In this document: positions 46,413 to 56,851 of the stretch, one piece after another | Layout: the number at the start of each line of letters is the position of its first letter | Numbering within the stretch: position 1 is the first letter of the stretch | NCBI RefSeq assembly: GCF_000739065.1 | Contig: NZ_CP009149.1 | Coordinates: 62,001-126,000 of the forward strand | Source of the DNA: Methanocaldococcus bathoardescens | GTDB taxonomy: Archaea > AGJL01 > Methanococci > Methanococcales > Methanocaldococcaceae | DNA: 64,000 nucleotides | Direction: 5' to 3' | The notes under the pieces: generated by a model | Told to the model about the DNA's origin: nothing | The model's input: the letters and a program-made list of their open reading frames with translations, nothing else | The model's database searches: none | Program-made: the position numbers and the translations under genes

Positions 46413-47573
46413 ATGGGAAAATTAGAGAAAAATGTTTTTGTCATTTGGATTACTACCTTTACAACTATGCTTGGTGTTGGTCTTATAGCTCCAATTATGG
46501 CAATATACGCCCAAACTTTGGGAGCTACAAACTTAGAAATTGGTTTAATATTTGGTTCATTTGCATTAGCGAGAACAGTAGCTCAAATTCCTGTTGGAGT
46601 TTTATCTGACATATATGGAAAGAAGTTTTTTATTGTCTGTGGGACGTTTTTTTATGGAGTTTTTACACTGCTATATAATTTTGTTAGCACAGTTTTAGGT
46701 CTTTTAATTGTCAGAACTTTCACAGGAATCTTTTCCTCCTTTGTAACGCCAGTAGCGGGTTCTTATGTAGCGGCTATAGCCCCAAAGACAAGATTAGGAG
46801 AATATATGGGAATCTTTAATTCTGCAATTACATTGGGCTTTGGTGTAGGGCCGTTTATAGGCGGAATTCTTGCTGATATTTATGGGATTAGAACACCATT
46901 CTACTTTTGTGGATTTTTAGGGATTTTAGCGGCAATTATAAGTTATATGAAATTAGAAGATATTGTTTTTAATGAAAATACAAAAAAGAGAAGTATCAAA
47001 AATATATCTAATTTATTTTCATTTGAATTCTTAAAGAATAGAAATTTTCTATCTTCTTTTGTTATTAACACATCTAATGTAATGATAAATGCAGGGATAA
47101 TTACTTATTTAGCATTGTATGCAATTAGCTATGATATATCTATAAGTCAGGTTGGATTTATGATTGCATCGACAAATATATTAATAGCTTTGCTTCAAAG
47201 AAGTTTTGGAAAGCTTTATGATAGATTGGGAAATGTGATGATAATTATTGGAATTTTTATAATATCCTTTGGAATGTATTTGCTCTCAACATCAACAACT
47301 TTTTTGAATATGATAATATCCCTAACAATTGTAGCAGTTGGTAGCTCAATATCTTCCACCGCCACAACATCTCTCGCAGTTAAAGATATTCCAACATATA
47401 GAAAAGGAGAAGCTATGGGACTCTTTACAACAAGTATGAACATTGGAATGTTTATAGGCTCAATATCATTTGGATTCTTGGCTGATATTTTAGGAATAGC
47501 AAATATGTATAAATTTTCAGCAATATTCTCAATTGTTGTGGGGATTATCAGCTATTTAAGGATAGAAAGATAA
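46413..47573 (+). CDS. MFS transporter
   Basis: A 386-residue protein with twelve hydrophobic helices. Motif A is GVLSDIYGKKFFIV, and LLIVRTFTGIFSSF and GAILADIYG-like GGILADIYGIRTPF in the loops mark the drug:H+ antiporter class. AGGTGGT precedes the ATG. It follows the RND operon after 74 bases with an own TATA-like region, so it may be separately transcribed. The substrate is not identifiable. Its 3' end abuts a convergent NTPase gene. Confidence 0.83.
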   Translation: MGKLEKNVFVIWITTFTTMLGVGLIAPIMAIYAQTLGATNLEIGLIFGSFALARTVAQIPVGVLSDIYGKKFFIVCGTFFYGVFTLLYNFVSTVLGLLIVRTFTGIFSSFVTPVAGSYVAAIAPKTRLGEYMGIFNSAITLGFGVGPFIGGILADIYGIRTPFYFCGFLGILAAIISYMKLEDIVFNENTKKRSIKNISNLFSFEFLKNRNFLSSFVINTSNVMINAGIITYLALYAISYDISISQVGFMIASTNILIALLQRSFGKLYDRLGNVMIIIGIFIISFGMYLLSTSTTFLNMIISLTIVAVGSSISSTATTSLAVKDIPTYRKGEAMGLFTTSMNIGMFIGSISFGFLADILGIANMYKFSAIFSIVVGIISYLRIER

Positions 47574-48086
47574 TTATTTTAATTCTGCTAATATTTTGTT
47601 CAATATTTCTTCAAACAATTTATCTCTATTTTCAATAGTTAAGGTATATAACTCCCCCTTATCTTTAAATTTATTGACCCAATTTCTATGTAAGGTAGCT
47701 AATAATGGTTTATTGCTGTTAATAACTTCATCAACAACTTCAGAAAATTTTTTACTTTTAAATTCCATAGCTCCAAGCTCATCAATAATTACAATATCAG
47801 CATCTTCCAATGCTCTTTTTATTGCTTCAACCCCAACTTTATCCAAATTCTCTATAAAAACAACATATTTTCCAACTTTTATCTTTCCATCTCCAACATA
47901 AGCCAATATAGTCTCTTCATTAGTGTCTAAGGTTATTATCTTAAATCCTACTCTTCTACCATCTTCTCTAACTTCTTTAGTTACAAAACCACCAACTTTA
48001 TACCCCAAATCTTTTAATTTTTCAGCTATTTTTAAAGTTAAGGTGGTTTTTCCAACTCCAGGCATTCCGGTTATAAAGATTCTCAT
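47574..48086 (-). CDS. THEP1-type nucleoside-triphosphatase
   Basis: The protein has 170 residues from ATG 48086, after GGTGGT. Walker A GMPGVGKTTLTLKIAEKL, KVGGFVTKEVREDGRRVGF, and Walker B-like VIIDELGAMEFKSKKF are those of the THEP1 (nucleoside-triphosphatase) family. HRNWVNKFKD near the C-terminus is also typical. It hydrolyses NTPs; the physiological role is unclear (nucleotide repair is one suggestion). It is divergent from the ACT gene with a 94-base shared promoter region. Confidence 0.83.
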   Translation of the reverse strand: MRIFITGMPGVGKTTLTLKIAEKLKDLGYKVGGFVTKEVREDGRRVGFKIITLDTNEETILAYVGDGKIKVGKYVVFIENLDKVGVEAIKRALEDADIVIIDELGAMEFKSKKFSEVVDEVINSNKPLLATLHRNWVNKFKDKGELYTLTIENRDKLFEEILNKILAELK

Positions 48087-48102
48087 TATTACCACCACAA
48101 TC

Positions 48103-48168
48103 TTTAAATTTGATTATATAATGTTTAATATAAATCATAATTCACTTTACACTTTAATCAAATTTAAA
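48103..48168. promoter_or_regulatory. Inverted repeat in the divergent NTPase/ACT promoter
   Basis: TTTAAATTTGATTA (48103-48116) is repeated in perfect inverted form as TAATCAAATTTAAA (48155-48168), with 38 bases between. This places the repeats symmetrically in front of the NTPase gene (minus) and the ACT gene (plus). A shared regulator, or simply AT-rich divergent promoter elements, could explain it. Confidence 0.4.
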
Positions 48169-48180
48169 AGAGGAGAGAAG

Positions 48181-48453
48181 ATGAGTAGAGTTGTTGTTTC
48201 AGTTATTGGACAAGATAGAACTGGAATAGTTGCTGGAATTTCAAAAGTTTTAGCTGAGAACAATGTAAATATCTTGGATATAAGTCAAACAATTATGGAT
48301 AACCTATTTGCCATGATTATGCTTGTTGATATATCAAATGCTAAGGTGGATTTCACAACCTTAAAAAAAGAGCTTGAAAAGGCTGGGGATGAGTTGGGAG
48401 TTAAGGTTATTGTTCAACATGAAGATATATTTAAATATATGCATAGAATTTAA
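48181..48453 (+). CDS. ACT-domain protein (UPF0237 family)
   Basis: The protein has 90 residues from ATG 48181, preceded by AGGAGAG. Reading upstream in frame is only shadow sequence of the NTPase. The chain RVVVSVIGQDRTGIVAGIS is the ACT signature, and NILDISQTIMDNLFAMIMLV matches the UPF0237 (YdiI-like) group. ACT domains bind amino acids and regulate metabolism. Standing alone, it probably acts as a small ligand-binding regulator; ligand unknown. Confidence 0.85.
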   Translation: MSRVVVSVIGQDRTGIVAGISKVLAENNVNILDISQTIMDNLFAMIMLVDISNAKVDFTTLKKELEKAGDELGVKVIVQHEDIFKYMHRI

Positions 48454-48476
48454 TAATTATTCAAAAATTTAAATAA

Positions 48477-49220
48477 CTAAGTTTTTTCGAATTCTGCATC
48501 TACAACAACGTGCCAAACACCTGGGGCATATTTTTTAATTTTTCCTACTTTATAGTTTATTAGTTTATAGCCATTTTTTTCAGCATAGAACTTTAATCTC
48601 TCTATGGGTCTTTCATACATAATCTTTTCAGCCACAGTTTCGTGGTAATGTATAACTCCTTTATTTTTCAAAAATTCAAATGCTTTATCTAAAAATTTAT
48701 GAGTTTTATGGACGTAGCCCATAATTACCCTATCGGCAATATCTTTTAATTCAACATCTCTATTATCAGACAAAATTGGAACTACATTATTTAATTTATT
48801 TAATTTGGTATTTTCACATAAGTAGTGATAAGCTATAGGGTTTTTTTCAATGGCATAAACTAATTTTGGTTTTGAGTATTTAGCTAATGGGATTGTAAAA
48901 TAACCAATTCCAGCGAACATATCAACAACTACTTCATTTTTATTACTAATATGGGCCATCCTTTTCCTTTCTTCAATATTTCCCTGACTCCACATAATTT
49001 TAGCTACATCTAACTTAAATAAGCATCCATACTCTTTATGTATTGTCTCTGTTTCTTCCCCAAATAAAATTTTTACATGTGGTGTTCTAAACTCACCAGT
49101 TATTTGTGTGGTGTATAAAACAATTGTTTTACATTTAGTTCTTTTTACAATCTCTTTAATTTCCTCTTCGTTTAATTCTTTTTTAACTATAACCACATCT
49201 CCAACTTTTTGATATTTCAT
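48477..49220 (-). CDS. taw2: tRNA(Phe) 7-(3-amino-3-carboxypropyl)-wyosine transferase Taw2
   Basis: A 247-residue methyltransferase-fold protein. VVDMFAGIGYFTIPLAKY (motif I), YAIEKNPIAYHYLCEN (motif II) and VIMGYVHKTHKFLDKAF (motif IV, with Gly-Tyr where Trm5 has Asn-Pro-Pro) mark the TYW2/Taw2 subgroup rather than Trm5. TYW2 transfers the aminocarboxypropyl group of AdoMet to 4-demethylwyosine at tRNA position 37. It corresponds by memory to MJ1557, whose structure was solved as TYW2. The gene is four bases from the next membrane-protein gene. Confidence 0.8.
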   Translation of the reverse strand: MKYQKVGDVVIVKKELNEEEIKEIVKRTKCKTIVLYTTQITGEFRTPHVKILFGEETETIHKEYGCLFKLDVAKIMWSQGNIEERKRMAHISNKNEVVVDMFAGIGYFTIPLAKYSKPKLVYAIEKNPIAYHYLCENTKLNKLNNVVPILSDNRDVELKDIADRVIMGYVHKTHKFLDKAFEFLKNKGVIHYHETVAEKIMYERPIERLKFYAEKNGYKLINYKVGKIKKYAPGVWHVVVDAEFEKT

Positions 49221-49224
49221 ACTT

Positions 49225-50164
49225 TCACAGCATTAGAGTTATTATTACAAATAAAGCAGTTATAAAAACTCTTACAAATGTAGATATCATCATTATATTG
49301 AAACCATCCTTAAATCCATATATACCTATATAATATGGAGCTAAAAATCTTAGTGCTGGAATGCTTGATAGTATAGAGCCGAGAAGTAAAGCTCTCACAA
49401 TTTCAACCTCATCCAAGATACCTTTATTTAAAAATTCTCCAGCCAATACAAAAGCCCCTATATAGTTTATTGGTTGAGTAACTGCTACAGTAATTTCTTC
49501 AACAGAAAATGGTAGATAATAAGCATTATTCCTTATAATCTCAGTTATGTAGTTAAAAAATCCAAACTCCATTAAAAATGAAGTGATAAGAGAAGCAACT
49601 ACTATATTTTTTATTATTGGGATTCCATACTTTACGGTGTTTTTAAAAGCTATATAAATAACCTTTTTATTTAACTTTATCTTTTTATCAGCGTTGTCTT
49701 CTTTATATTCCCTACTTTTTAATGTTATTTTACCAACAACTATAAAAATTATCGTCTGAATAAATCCAATCAAAACTAAAATTAAAAAATAAGTTATTCC
49801 AAAAAATCCTAAGGTTGCAAGCAAAATTGGTAATAAAGAGTCCCAATGCCTAAGTATAGCTGGAAATGCATCTATCAAAGACGAGATATAGAGTTCTTTT
49901 TTGTTTATAATTCCTTTCTTATAAAAATCTACGAGCATTATATTTGCCATTCTTGGTTCAATAAAAGAAGTTGTTATTAGCTATCCCACACTCTTCTGGA
50001 AGATTTGCAAACCTTGTAAATACTTTTCCAATAAAATAGATTTTTTTGATGATATTACTCTCTATGAGAATTTGGGAAATAAACAATCCAACAATAAGTG
50101 TTGGAATGCTATAATATAAAAAAATGAATGTCAATAAGAAAGTTTGAATTATCTTATCTATCAT
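49225..50164 (-). pseudogene. Nucleoside-recognition-type membrane protein, frameshifted
   Basis: Two minus-strand frames belong to one gene. The first (50164-49958) starts MIDKIIQTFLLTFIFLYYS and reads FANLPEECGIA before ending NNNFFY. The second (from about 49977 to 49225) reads TTSFIEPRMANIMLVDF before continuing with several membrane helices. Dropping one A at 49977-49978 gives a continuous protein of about 312 residues (GIA then ITTSFIEPRM). The family resembles nucleoside-recognition (GATE) proteins. Either the gene is broken, or this is a sequencing error or programmed frameshift; ATG 49950 has no obvious ribosome site. Confidence 0.7.
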
Positions 50165-50213
50165 AATAATCTCATTTAATTCTTTAATAAAAATAATAAA
50201 AACAATATTTGGA

Positions 50214-51518
50214 TTATGGGGTTAATCTCTGTCTATCTCTTGGGAATAATACACACTCTCTAATGTTTTCTTGTTGTGTTAAAACCATAGTGAATCTATC
50301 AGCTCCTAAACCCCATCCAGCGTGTGGTGGCATTCCATACTTAAATGCTTCTAAATAGTATGTAAATCCATCTGGGTTTAATCCCTTTTTCTTAATATTC
50401 TCAACTAACAAATCATATAGGTGAATTCTTTGAGCTCCTGAAGAAATCTCTAAATCCTTATACATTAAATCAAATGCTTTACATATATTTGGATTTTTCT
50501 CATCTGGCATTGTGTAAAATGGCCTTGTTTCTGTTGGCCAGTCAGTTATAAAGTATAATCCCCCCATTTCTTCTCCAATTGCTTTCTCTGCCTCTCTACT
50601 TAAATCTTGTCCCCACTCTATTTCAACACCCTTTGCATTTGCAATATCAATAGCTTCATCATAGGTGATTCTATCAAACTTTTCTGACGGTAACTCAAAC
50701 TCTATTCCCAAAGTTTCAATCTCTTTCTTTCTGTTTTCATAGACATCTAAAAATGCATTATAAACAACTTTCTCCAATATCTCCATAGCATCCTTGTCAT
50801 CTGCAAATGCCATCTCAATATCTATTGAAGTTGCCTCATTTAAATGCCTTCTTGTGTTGTGCTCTTCAGCTCTAAATATTGGGGCTATTTCAAAAACTCT
50901 ATCTAATCCAGTAGCCATTAACATCTGCTTATATAACTGAGGACTTTGCCCTAAAAATGCCTCTCTTTCAAAGTATGAGATTGGGAAGAGCTCAGTTCCT
51001 CCTTCAGTACATGAAGCAACTAATTTTGGTGTATTTACTTCAACAAATCCTTCATTATAAAGTGTTTTTCTTACAGATTTTAGCATTTCACTTCTAATTT
51101 TAAATATTGCTTGGATTTTTGGTCTTCTTAAATCTAAGAATCTGTTTTCTAATCTTGTATCTAACTCAGCTGGAACTTTTTCAGCTGGGTCTAAAGGAAG
51201 AGGTCTTTGAGCAGTGTTTAAAACTTCTAACTCTAATGGCAATATTTCAAAACCATTTGGTGCTTTTTCATTTGCTATAACTTTTCCTTTGACAGCTATA
51301 ACATCCTCAGCTCCAAGTTTCTTTATTTGGCTAAACAATTCTTCTCCAACTTTTTGTTTTGGTGCTACAATTTGAACCATACCTTCTCTGTCTCTCAAAA
51401 TAACGAATATAATCTTTCCTAAAGCTCTAATTGAATGAACCCAACCCATTACAATAACTTCCTGCCCATCCATTTCTGGTGTAATTTCTGCTGAGTAGTG
51501 TGTTCTCCTCCACTTCAT
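50214..51518 (-). CDS. aspS: Aspartyl-tRNA synthetase
   Basis: The protein has 434 residues from ATG 51518, chosen because GGTGAAG lies five bases before it. It is a class II synthetase with an N-terminal OB-fold anticodon domain ([21 protein letters not shown]). Motif 2 has [23 protein letters not shown] and motif 3 [30 protein letters not shown]. The archaeal/eukaryal type is shown by the short insertion and the absence of the bacterial GAD domain. Whether it discriminates tRNA(Asp) from tRNA(Asn) cannot be decided by eye. Confidence 0.93.
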   Translation of the reverse strand: MKWRRTHYSAEITPEMDGQEVIVMGWVHSIRALGKIIFVILRDREGMVQIVAPKQKVGEELFSQIKKLGAEDVIAVKGKVIANEKAPNGFEILPLELEVLNTAQRPLPLDPAEKVPAELDTRLENRFLDLRRPKIQAIFKIRSEMLKSVRKTLYNEGFVEVNTPKLVASCTEGGTELFPISYFEREAFLGQSPQLYKQMLMATGLDRVFEIAPIFRAEEHNTRRHLNEATSIDIEMAFADDKDAMEILEKVVYNAFLDVYENRKKEIETLGIEFELPSEKFDRITYDEAIDIANAKGVEIEWGQDLSREAEKAIGEEMGGLYFITDWPTETRPFYTMPDEKNPNICKAFDLMYKDLEISSGAQRIHLYDLLVENIKKKGLNPDGFTYYLEAFKYGMPPHAGWGLGADRFTMVLTQQENIRECVLFPRDRQRLTP

Positions 51519-51553
51519 TTTCTTCACCATTTGCATTATGTGTTTCCTAAATT

Positions 51554-51629
51554 TAGGACTCTCGCAATTTATATTATTTATTGGTGGTTGGATGGTGAAG
51601 GCATCACCTTACAATAGAACATTTATCCC
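51554..51629. repeat. Degenerate MITE-like repeat (copy B)
   Basis: TA plus GGACTCTCGCAA at 51554-51567 and ATAGAAC then ATTTATCCC at the other end align with the intact element at 54482-54569. A small inverted repeat GGTGA/TCACC (51594-51608) occupies the position of the hairpin of the intact copy. The right terminal repeat is not recognisable. It lies between aspS and the DUF35 gene. Confidence 0.5.
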
Positions 51630-51758
51630 ATAAAATCTCAATGAAACTTTAAGATTAATAATGGTTTATAGTTTTTATAGTTTCTCTAAGATTTTATTCT
51701 ATCTTTATATTTAAATGCATAAATTATAATTAAAAAATAAAAAATCAAAAATTAAAAT

Positions 51759-52154
51759 TTAATTTTCAACAGGTCTAAACTTATAACCATAAGTTATAAC
51801 TCCATCATCTCCATCTTCTTTAATTCTTCTAAATACTGCCTCAACAGGCATGCCAATATAAACATCTTCTGGCTTGCAATCTACTATCTGCCCAGTTATT
51901 CTTGCTCCTTCTTCTAACTCAATTATTGCTATTACATAAGGGGATTGTTTCTCAAAATCTTTTGGGGCTACATGAACAACAGAGTATGTATAAACTTTCC
52001 CCTTTCCACTTAATTTTATTTCTTCAAACTCTGTCTTTCTTCTACACTTTGGACATATTTCCCTTGAAGGGAAATAAACTGTCCCACAATTCTTACATCT
52101 AACTCCAATTAAGTTATATCTCTCCCTTATATGCCTCCAACTTCTAACAACCAT
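51759..52154 (-). CDS. DUF35 OB-fold zinc protein of the thiolase/HMG-CoA synthase complex
   Basis: The protein has 131 residues from ATG 52154 with GAGGGAT upstream. The zinc ribbon uses C20, C23, C34 and C37 (VRCKNCGTVYFP, CPKCRRK), followed by an OB-fold (GKGKVYTYSVVHVAP, YVIAIIELEEGARITGQI). In methanogens DUF35 proteins bridge acetyl-CoA thiolase and HMG-CoA synthase so that acetoacetyl-CoA is passed between active sites. Both partner genes lie upstream in the same direction (52924 and 54980). Confidence 0.85.
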   Translation of the reverse strand: MVVRSWRHIRERYNLIGVRCKNCGTVYFPSREICPKCRRKTEFEEIKLSGKGKVYTYSVVHVAPKDFEKQSPYVIAIIELEEGARITGQIVDCKPEDVYIGMPVEAVFRRIKEDGDDGVITYGYKFRPVEN

Positions 52155-52190
52155 ATCCATCCCTCTAAAAATTATTAAATTACTTATTTA

Positions 52191-52347
52191 CCTTCAATAA
52201 ATATCTTATTCCCATTGAAACTTTTAGAAAAAGTTTCATCAAAATGGATGCATCACCTCACTACGTTCGGTGATGCCTCTTAGCTTAGCTACTAATCATA
52301 GAGATGATATTTTCGAATTCATCCTTCAATGAATATCTTATTTTCAT
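52191..52347. repeat. Direct repeats flanking a hairpin-rich insert
   Basis: The 26 bases at 52191-52216 repeat at 52323-52347 with only three differences (CCTTCAAT then AATATCTTATT). Between them lie a 9-bp hairpin (GAAACTTTT/AAAAGTTTC, 52217-52237) and an 8-bp hairpin (GCATCACC/GGTGATGC, 52250-52276). The right repeat is the 3' end of the CooT-like gene; the left repeat encodes the same tail plus one lysine and a stop. An insertion or duplication at the gene end is indicated. Confidence 0.6.
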
Positions 52348-52498
52348 TTAAGTCAATTTTTTTAATCTCTCCAACGAATTCTTTTTTCTCTCCAAATAAA
52401 TCAATGGCTATAATTTTATCTCCTTCTTTTTCTACAATCATGACATCTTCCATAACTAACTCTCCATTAAAGTATAAATTGCAACTGCACATAACCAT
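52319..52498 (-). CDS. CooT-like small protein
   Basis: A 59-residue protein starting at ATG 52498 overlapping the previous stop (or ATG 52492, giving the family-typical MC start). The sequence CNLYFNGELVMEDV, LFGEKKEFVGEI and IDLNENKIFIEG matches the CooT family, whose founding member binds nickel in carbon monoxide dehydrogenase maturation; many archaeal members are orphan. The stop TGA at 52319-52321 is created at the edge of the direct repeat described for 52191-52347. The partner role here is unknown. Confidence 0.75.
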   Translation of the reverse strand: MVMCSCNLYFNGELVMEDVMIVEKEGDKIIAIDLFGEKKEFVGEIKKIDLNENKIFIEG

Positions 52499-52686
52499 CA
52501 GCTCGCATCCTGTTCTTCTTCAACATCAATCTCTATAGCTCCATCTTCATAACCATAAAGTTCATAGATTTTTGATGAGATATATAAATCTATGAGCATA
52601 ACTAATCTACATTCTCCTCCAACCCACATTATACATCTATCTTTTTTACAAATTCCTTTAATAAATGGGCAGAATTTCTCTGTCAA
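52498..52686 (-). CDS. Cys-rich 62-residue protein
   Basis: TTG start at 52686 overlapping the previous stop, with GTGAG ahead. [22 protein letters not shown] carries four cysteines in a pattern that may bind zinc or an Fe-S cluster (read as two shorter pieces, FCPFIKGIC and [10 protein letters not shown]). The acidic C-terminus is [13 protein letters not shown]. It overlaps the CooT-like gene by one base, so the two are cotranslated. No family is recognised with confidence. Confidence 0.6.
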   Translation of the reverse strand: MTEKFCPFIKGICKKDRCIMWVGGECRLVMLIDLYISSKIYELYGYEDGAIEIDVEEEQDAS

Positions 52687-52910
52687 TCTCTCACGTTTTT
52701 ATTTTTATTAAATGGCAAATATGGGATATTTAATCTAATTTTTTTATATATTATAAACCCTATTATAAACAAACAACCAAATATTATTGTTGAAACCCAC
52801 AGAAATATTGTCAGCCCATCAAATAGATAATACTCAATAATAAAATCAAATATTATGAATAAAATACTTCCTATTATTAAAGTAAGCGCTTCTTTTTTAA
52901 TTTTGTTCAT
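52683..52910 (-). CDS. Small membrane protein with two helices
   Basis: The protein has 75 residues from ATG 52910 ([10 protein letters not shown]), 13 bases after the thiolase stop. Two hydrophobic helices ([19 protein letters not shown] and [20 protein letters not shown]) and a basic C-terminus are present. The longer ORF reaching 52979 would overlap the thiolase and lacks a ribosome site. Function unknown; it shares the operon with the mevalonate genes. Confidence 0.55.
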   Translation of the reverse strand: MNKIKKEALTLIIGSILFIIFDFIIEYYLFDGLTIFLWVSTIIFGCLFIIGFIIYKKIRLNIPYLPFNKNKNVRD

Positions 52911-52923
52911 AATCTCAGCCCAA

Positions 52924-54479
<1,556 letters not shown>

Positions 54480-54571
54480 TAGGACTTTCGCAGTTTATAT
54501 ATTTATTAAGGAATTTTGATGCCGAAGGCATCATTATGTCAGTAGAACAATTTATTCCTGCGAAAGTCCTA
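54480..54571. mobile_element. MITE-like element with 12-bp TIRs and TA duplication
   Basis: GGACTTTCGCAG (54482-54493) and its exact inverse CTGCGAAAGTCC (54558-54569) border an 88-bp element flanked by TA on both sides (54480-54481 and 54570-54571), as after an IS630/Tc1-type insertion. A perfect internal hairpin GATGCC/GGCATC (54518-54532) is present and there is no coding capacity. It separates MNT and HepT. Confidence 0.75.
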
Positions 54572-54974
54572 TTCCAAGTATCTCTTCTTTCTTTGCATTA
54601 AATCTCCTCCTTAGCATAACCTTTTCCCTAACGCTTTTGAATTGATTTTCCCTAATTCTCTTTTCCATATCTCCCCAAATTTTTCTAAATTTGTAGAAAT
54701 ACTCTGAAAGCTCTAATTCATTTCCCCAAATAACCTTATGGTTTTTTATAACGTCAATTTTTATATACAAAGGAAGCTCTTCAAAGATTTTTATATCGTA
54801 TTTATTTCCCAATTTTCCTAAGATTTCCACATAAGTGTTTTTATCAACTCCTACTAAGCATATATCAATATCACTTCTTTTTGTGTATTTATTTTTTGCA
54901 TAAGAGCCATATAGCAGAATCCCAAACACTCTATCCTTAAATTCTTCAAAGTCTTTCTTTATTTTTTCAATCAT
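54552..54974 (-). CDS. MNT-type nucleotidyltransferase (antitoxin), 3' end altered by MITE
   Basis: The protein has 140 residues from ATG 54974. LYGSYAKNKYTKRSDIDICLVG carries Gly23-Ser24 and the Asp35/Asp37 metal pair (read as GSYAKNKYTKRSDID). It continues with a C-terminal helical part ending GIGLSQE. The last six codons (GLSQE and stop) come from the terminal inverted repeat of the MITE at 54482-54569. The real frame continues into HepT if the element is removed. It sits between HMG-CoA synthase and thiolase. Confidence 0.78.
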   Translation of the reverse strand: MIEKIKKDFEEFKDRVFGILLYGSYAKNKYTKRSDIDICLVGVDKNTYVEILGKLGNKYDIKIFEELPLYIKIDVIKNHKVIWGNELELSEYFYKFRKIWGDMEKRIRENQFKSVREKVMLRRRFNAKKEEILGIGLSQE

Positions 54975-54979
54975 ATTGC

Positions 54980-56017
54980 TCACATCTTAATCTTCTTTCT
55001 AAATTTAGCATATAATGCATAATCAATGTATTCTTTTCTTTCTAAATAATAAGCAGTTCTTGGGGCTTTGTCTTTAACTTTGTTTATTCTATCAGTTACT
55101 GTTATATCAAAGGCATCGCTCCCTGCCCCACTTCCATAGGAAACAGCTAAAATTCTCTCTCCACCTTCACAGTTATCTAATACATTTGATAATCCTAAAG
55201 GAACAGCTCCTGAGTAAGTGTTTCCAATATAAGGGGTTAATAATCCAACTTTATACTGCTCCTCTTTAAATCCTAAAATCTTAGCAACTCTAACGTAGAA
55301 TTTTCCATTTGGTTGATGGAATACACAATAATCATAATCTTCTGGCTTTGTTCCCATTTTTTCCATTAATCCTTTAGCTGCATTAATTACATGTCTAAAG
55401 TAAGCTGGCTCCCCTGTAAATCTTCCTCCATGTCTTGGATATGGCTTCCCCTCCCTTCTCCAAAAATCAGGGGTGTCGGTTGTGTAAGAATAAGTGCCAT
55501 TAAATTCGGCAATAACATTTGATTTTCCTATTATGTATGCTGCCCCACCAGCTGCTGCTGTGTATTCTAAAGCATCTCCTGGGGCTCCTTGTGCTGTATC
55601 TGCCCCAATAGCTAATCCATATTTAATTAAACCACTCTCAACCAATCCCATACACATCTGAATTCCTGCAGTTCCAGCTTTACATGCAAACTCTAAATCT
55701 GCAGCTGTTAGCTCTGGTGTAGCGTCAATTGCTTCAGCAACTATTGTAGCTGTTGGTTTTACAGCATAAGGATGACTCTCACTTCCAACATAAACTGCCT
55801 CAATATCTTTTGGATTTATTCCAGCTCTTTTTAATGCATTTCTTGCCGCTTCAACAGCTATAGTTGCAGTATCTTCATCTAAGCTTGGAACTGCTTTCTC
55901 ATAAACTAAAAGCCCTTTTTTTATTGATTCAGGGTCTTTATTCCATACTCTTGCTATTTCTTCAACCTTTATTCTATATTTTGGAATATATGCTCCATAA
56001 CCAACAATACCAGCCAT
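54980..56017 (-). CDS. Hydroxymethylglutaryl-CoA synthase
   Basis: Condenses acetyl-CoA with acetoacetyl-CoA to HMG-CoA. The 345-residue protein starts at ATG 56017 (GGTGAA ahead). Active-site features are Glu80 in [11 protein letters not shown], Cys112 in [13 protein letters not shown], and His in [12 protein letters not shown] near 235; [15 protein letters not shown] follows. The archaeal HMG-CoA synthase forms a channelling complex with thiolase and the DUF35 protein. A XRE-type regulator is encoded immediately before it. Confidence 0.92.
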   Translation of the reverse strand: MAGIVGYGAYIPKYRIKVEEIARVWNKDPESIKKGLLVYEKAVPSLDEDTATIAVEAARNALKRAGINPKDIEAVYVGSESHPYAVKPTATIVAEAIDATPELTAADLEFACKAGTAGIQMCMGLVESGLIKYGLAIGADTAQGAPGDALEYTAAAGGAAYIIGKSNVIAEFNGTYSYTTDTPDFWRREGKPYPRHGGRFTGEPAYFRHVINAAKGLMEKMGTKPEDYDYCVFHQPNGKFYVRVAKILGFKEEQYKVGLLTPYIGNTYSGAVPLGLSNVLDNCEGGERILAVSYGSGAGSDAFDITVTDRINKVKDKAPRTAYYLERKEYIDYALYAKFRKKIKM

Positions 56018-56033
56018 AATTTTCACCAAAATT

Positions 56034-56729
56034 TTATTTTATTTCATTTAATCTTTTTATAAGTTCTTTCGTATCTAAGTGAGTTGTTATTAATGGAATA
56101 TTATCAATCTCAGCCAATTTTAAAGCTAAACTGTCTATTTTCTCTTTATTTATCCCTTGCAGAACAACAACCCTTGGCTTCATTACACTAACTCTAACAG
56201 CAACCATTGGGCTTCTTCCAGTTGAGACATTTGTAAATATTAAAGCTCTTTCAGTAGTCCATCCATATAAATGATAAAAATCATCTCCTGTCATCTCCAA
56301 TATTGCCTTTATACTATCAACAACTGTATGCCCATATATTGGTGTCTCTAAGTTGTCTCCAACAACGATTTCTCCATTGATAACTTCTACGAATCTTTCG
56401 AGTGTTATTGGATTTTCATACTCTTTTATTGATAAAATTGCTTTCATTGAAGGGCTTTTGTCTAAAATTCTCTTTAATGCTTTTATTGTTTGTCCTCCCT
56501 TCTCTTTATCTATCTCTATTAAAGCTAAAACATACTTTTTTATAATATTTACTCCAGGATTTTTTCTTCTTCCAACTTCATAATCGCTTATAACTGATGG
56601 TGAGACGTTTAGGTATTTAGCCAACTCAATCTGTTGGATGTTAAATAAATTTCTCCATTTTTTTAACGCCTTTCCAGTATTTTCAGCTAAAACAATATCC
56701 CCTATAATGTATATGGCTACTTTCTCCAT
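56034..56729 (-). CDS. XRE-family HTH regulator with ligand domain
   Basis: The protein has 231 residues from ATG 56729, after GTGATT. HTH at about 30-60: [32 protein letters not shown]. The C-terminal domain (about 100-231) has [21 protein letters not shown] and [12 protein letters not shown] and resembles an archaeal uncharacterised regulator type. It is the first gene of the operon with HMG-CoA synthase, so regulation of isoprenoid genes is likely. Confidence 0.8.
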   Translation of the reverse strand: MEKVAIYIIGDIVLAENTGKALKKWRNLFNIQQIELAKYLNVSPSVISDYEVGRRKNPGVNIIKKYVLALIEIDKEKGGQTIKALKRILDKSPSMKAILSIKEYENPITLERFVEVINGEIVVGDNLETPIYGHTVVDSIKAILEMTGDDFYHLYGWTTERALIFTNVSTGRSPMVAVRVSVMKPRVVVLQGINKEKIDSLALKLAEIDNIPLITTHLDTKELIKRLNEIK

Positions 56730-56759
56730 ATTAATCACAAATAAAAGATAGATATTAAT

Positions 56760-56772
56760 GATTATATAAAGT
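56760..56772 (-). promoter_or_regulatory. TATA box for the mevalonate operon
   Basis: Read on the minus strand this is ACTTTATATAATC, the same as before the RHH gene at 5822-5833. It lies 31 bases before the HTH start codon, giving a short 5' leader. Confidence 0.6.
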
Positions 56773-56851
56773 TTTTGATTTTGTTGAAATGAATTATGTT
56801 TATTGTCGAATGATTAATTTAAAAAAATAAAAAGATTAAAATTCTAAAAAT

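Noticed and set aside
48477-49220. Trm5b (tRNA m1G37 methyltransferase) for the methyltransferase gene
   Set aside because: Motif IV reads MGYVHKT where Trm5 has Asn-Pro-Pro, and the protein is short; Taw2 fits better.
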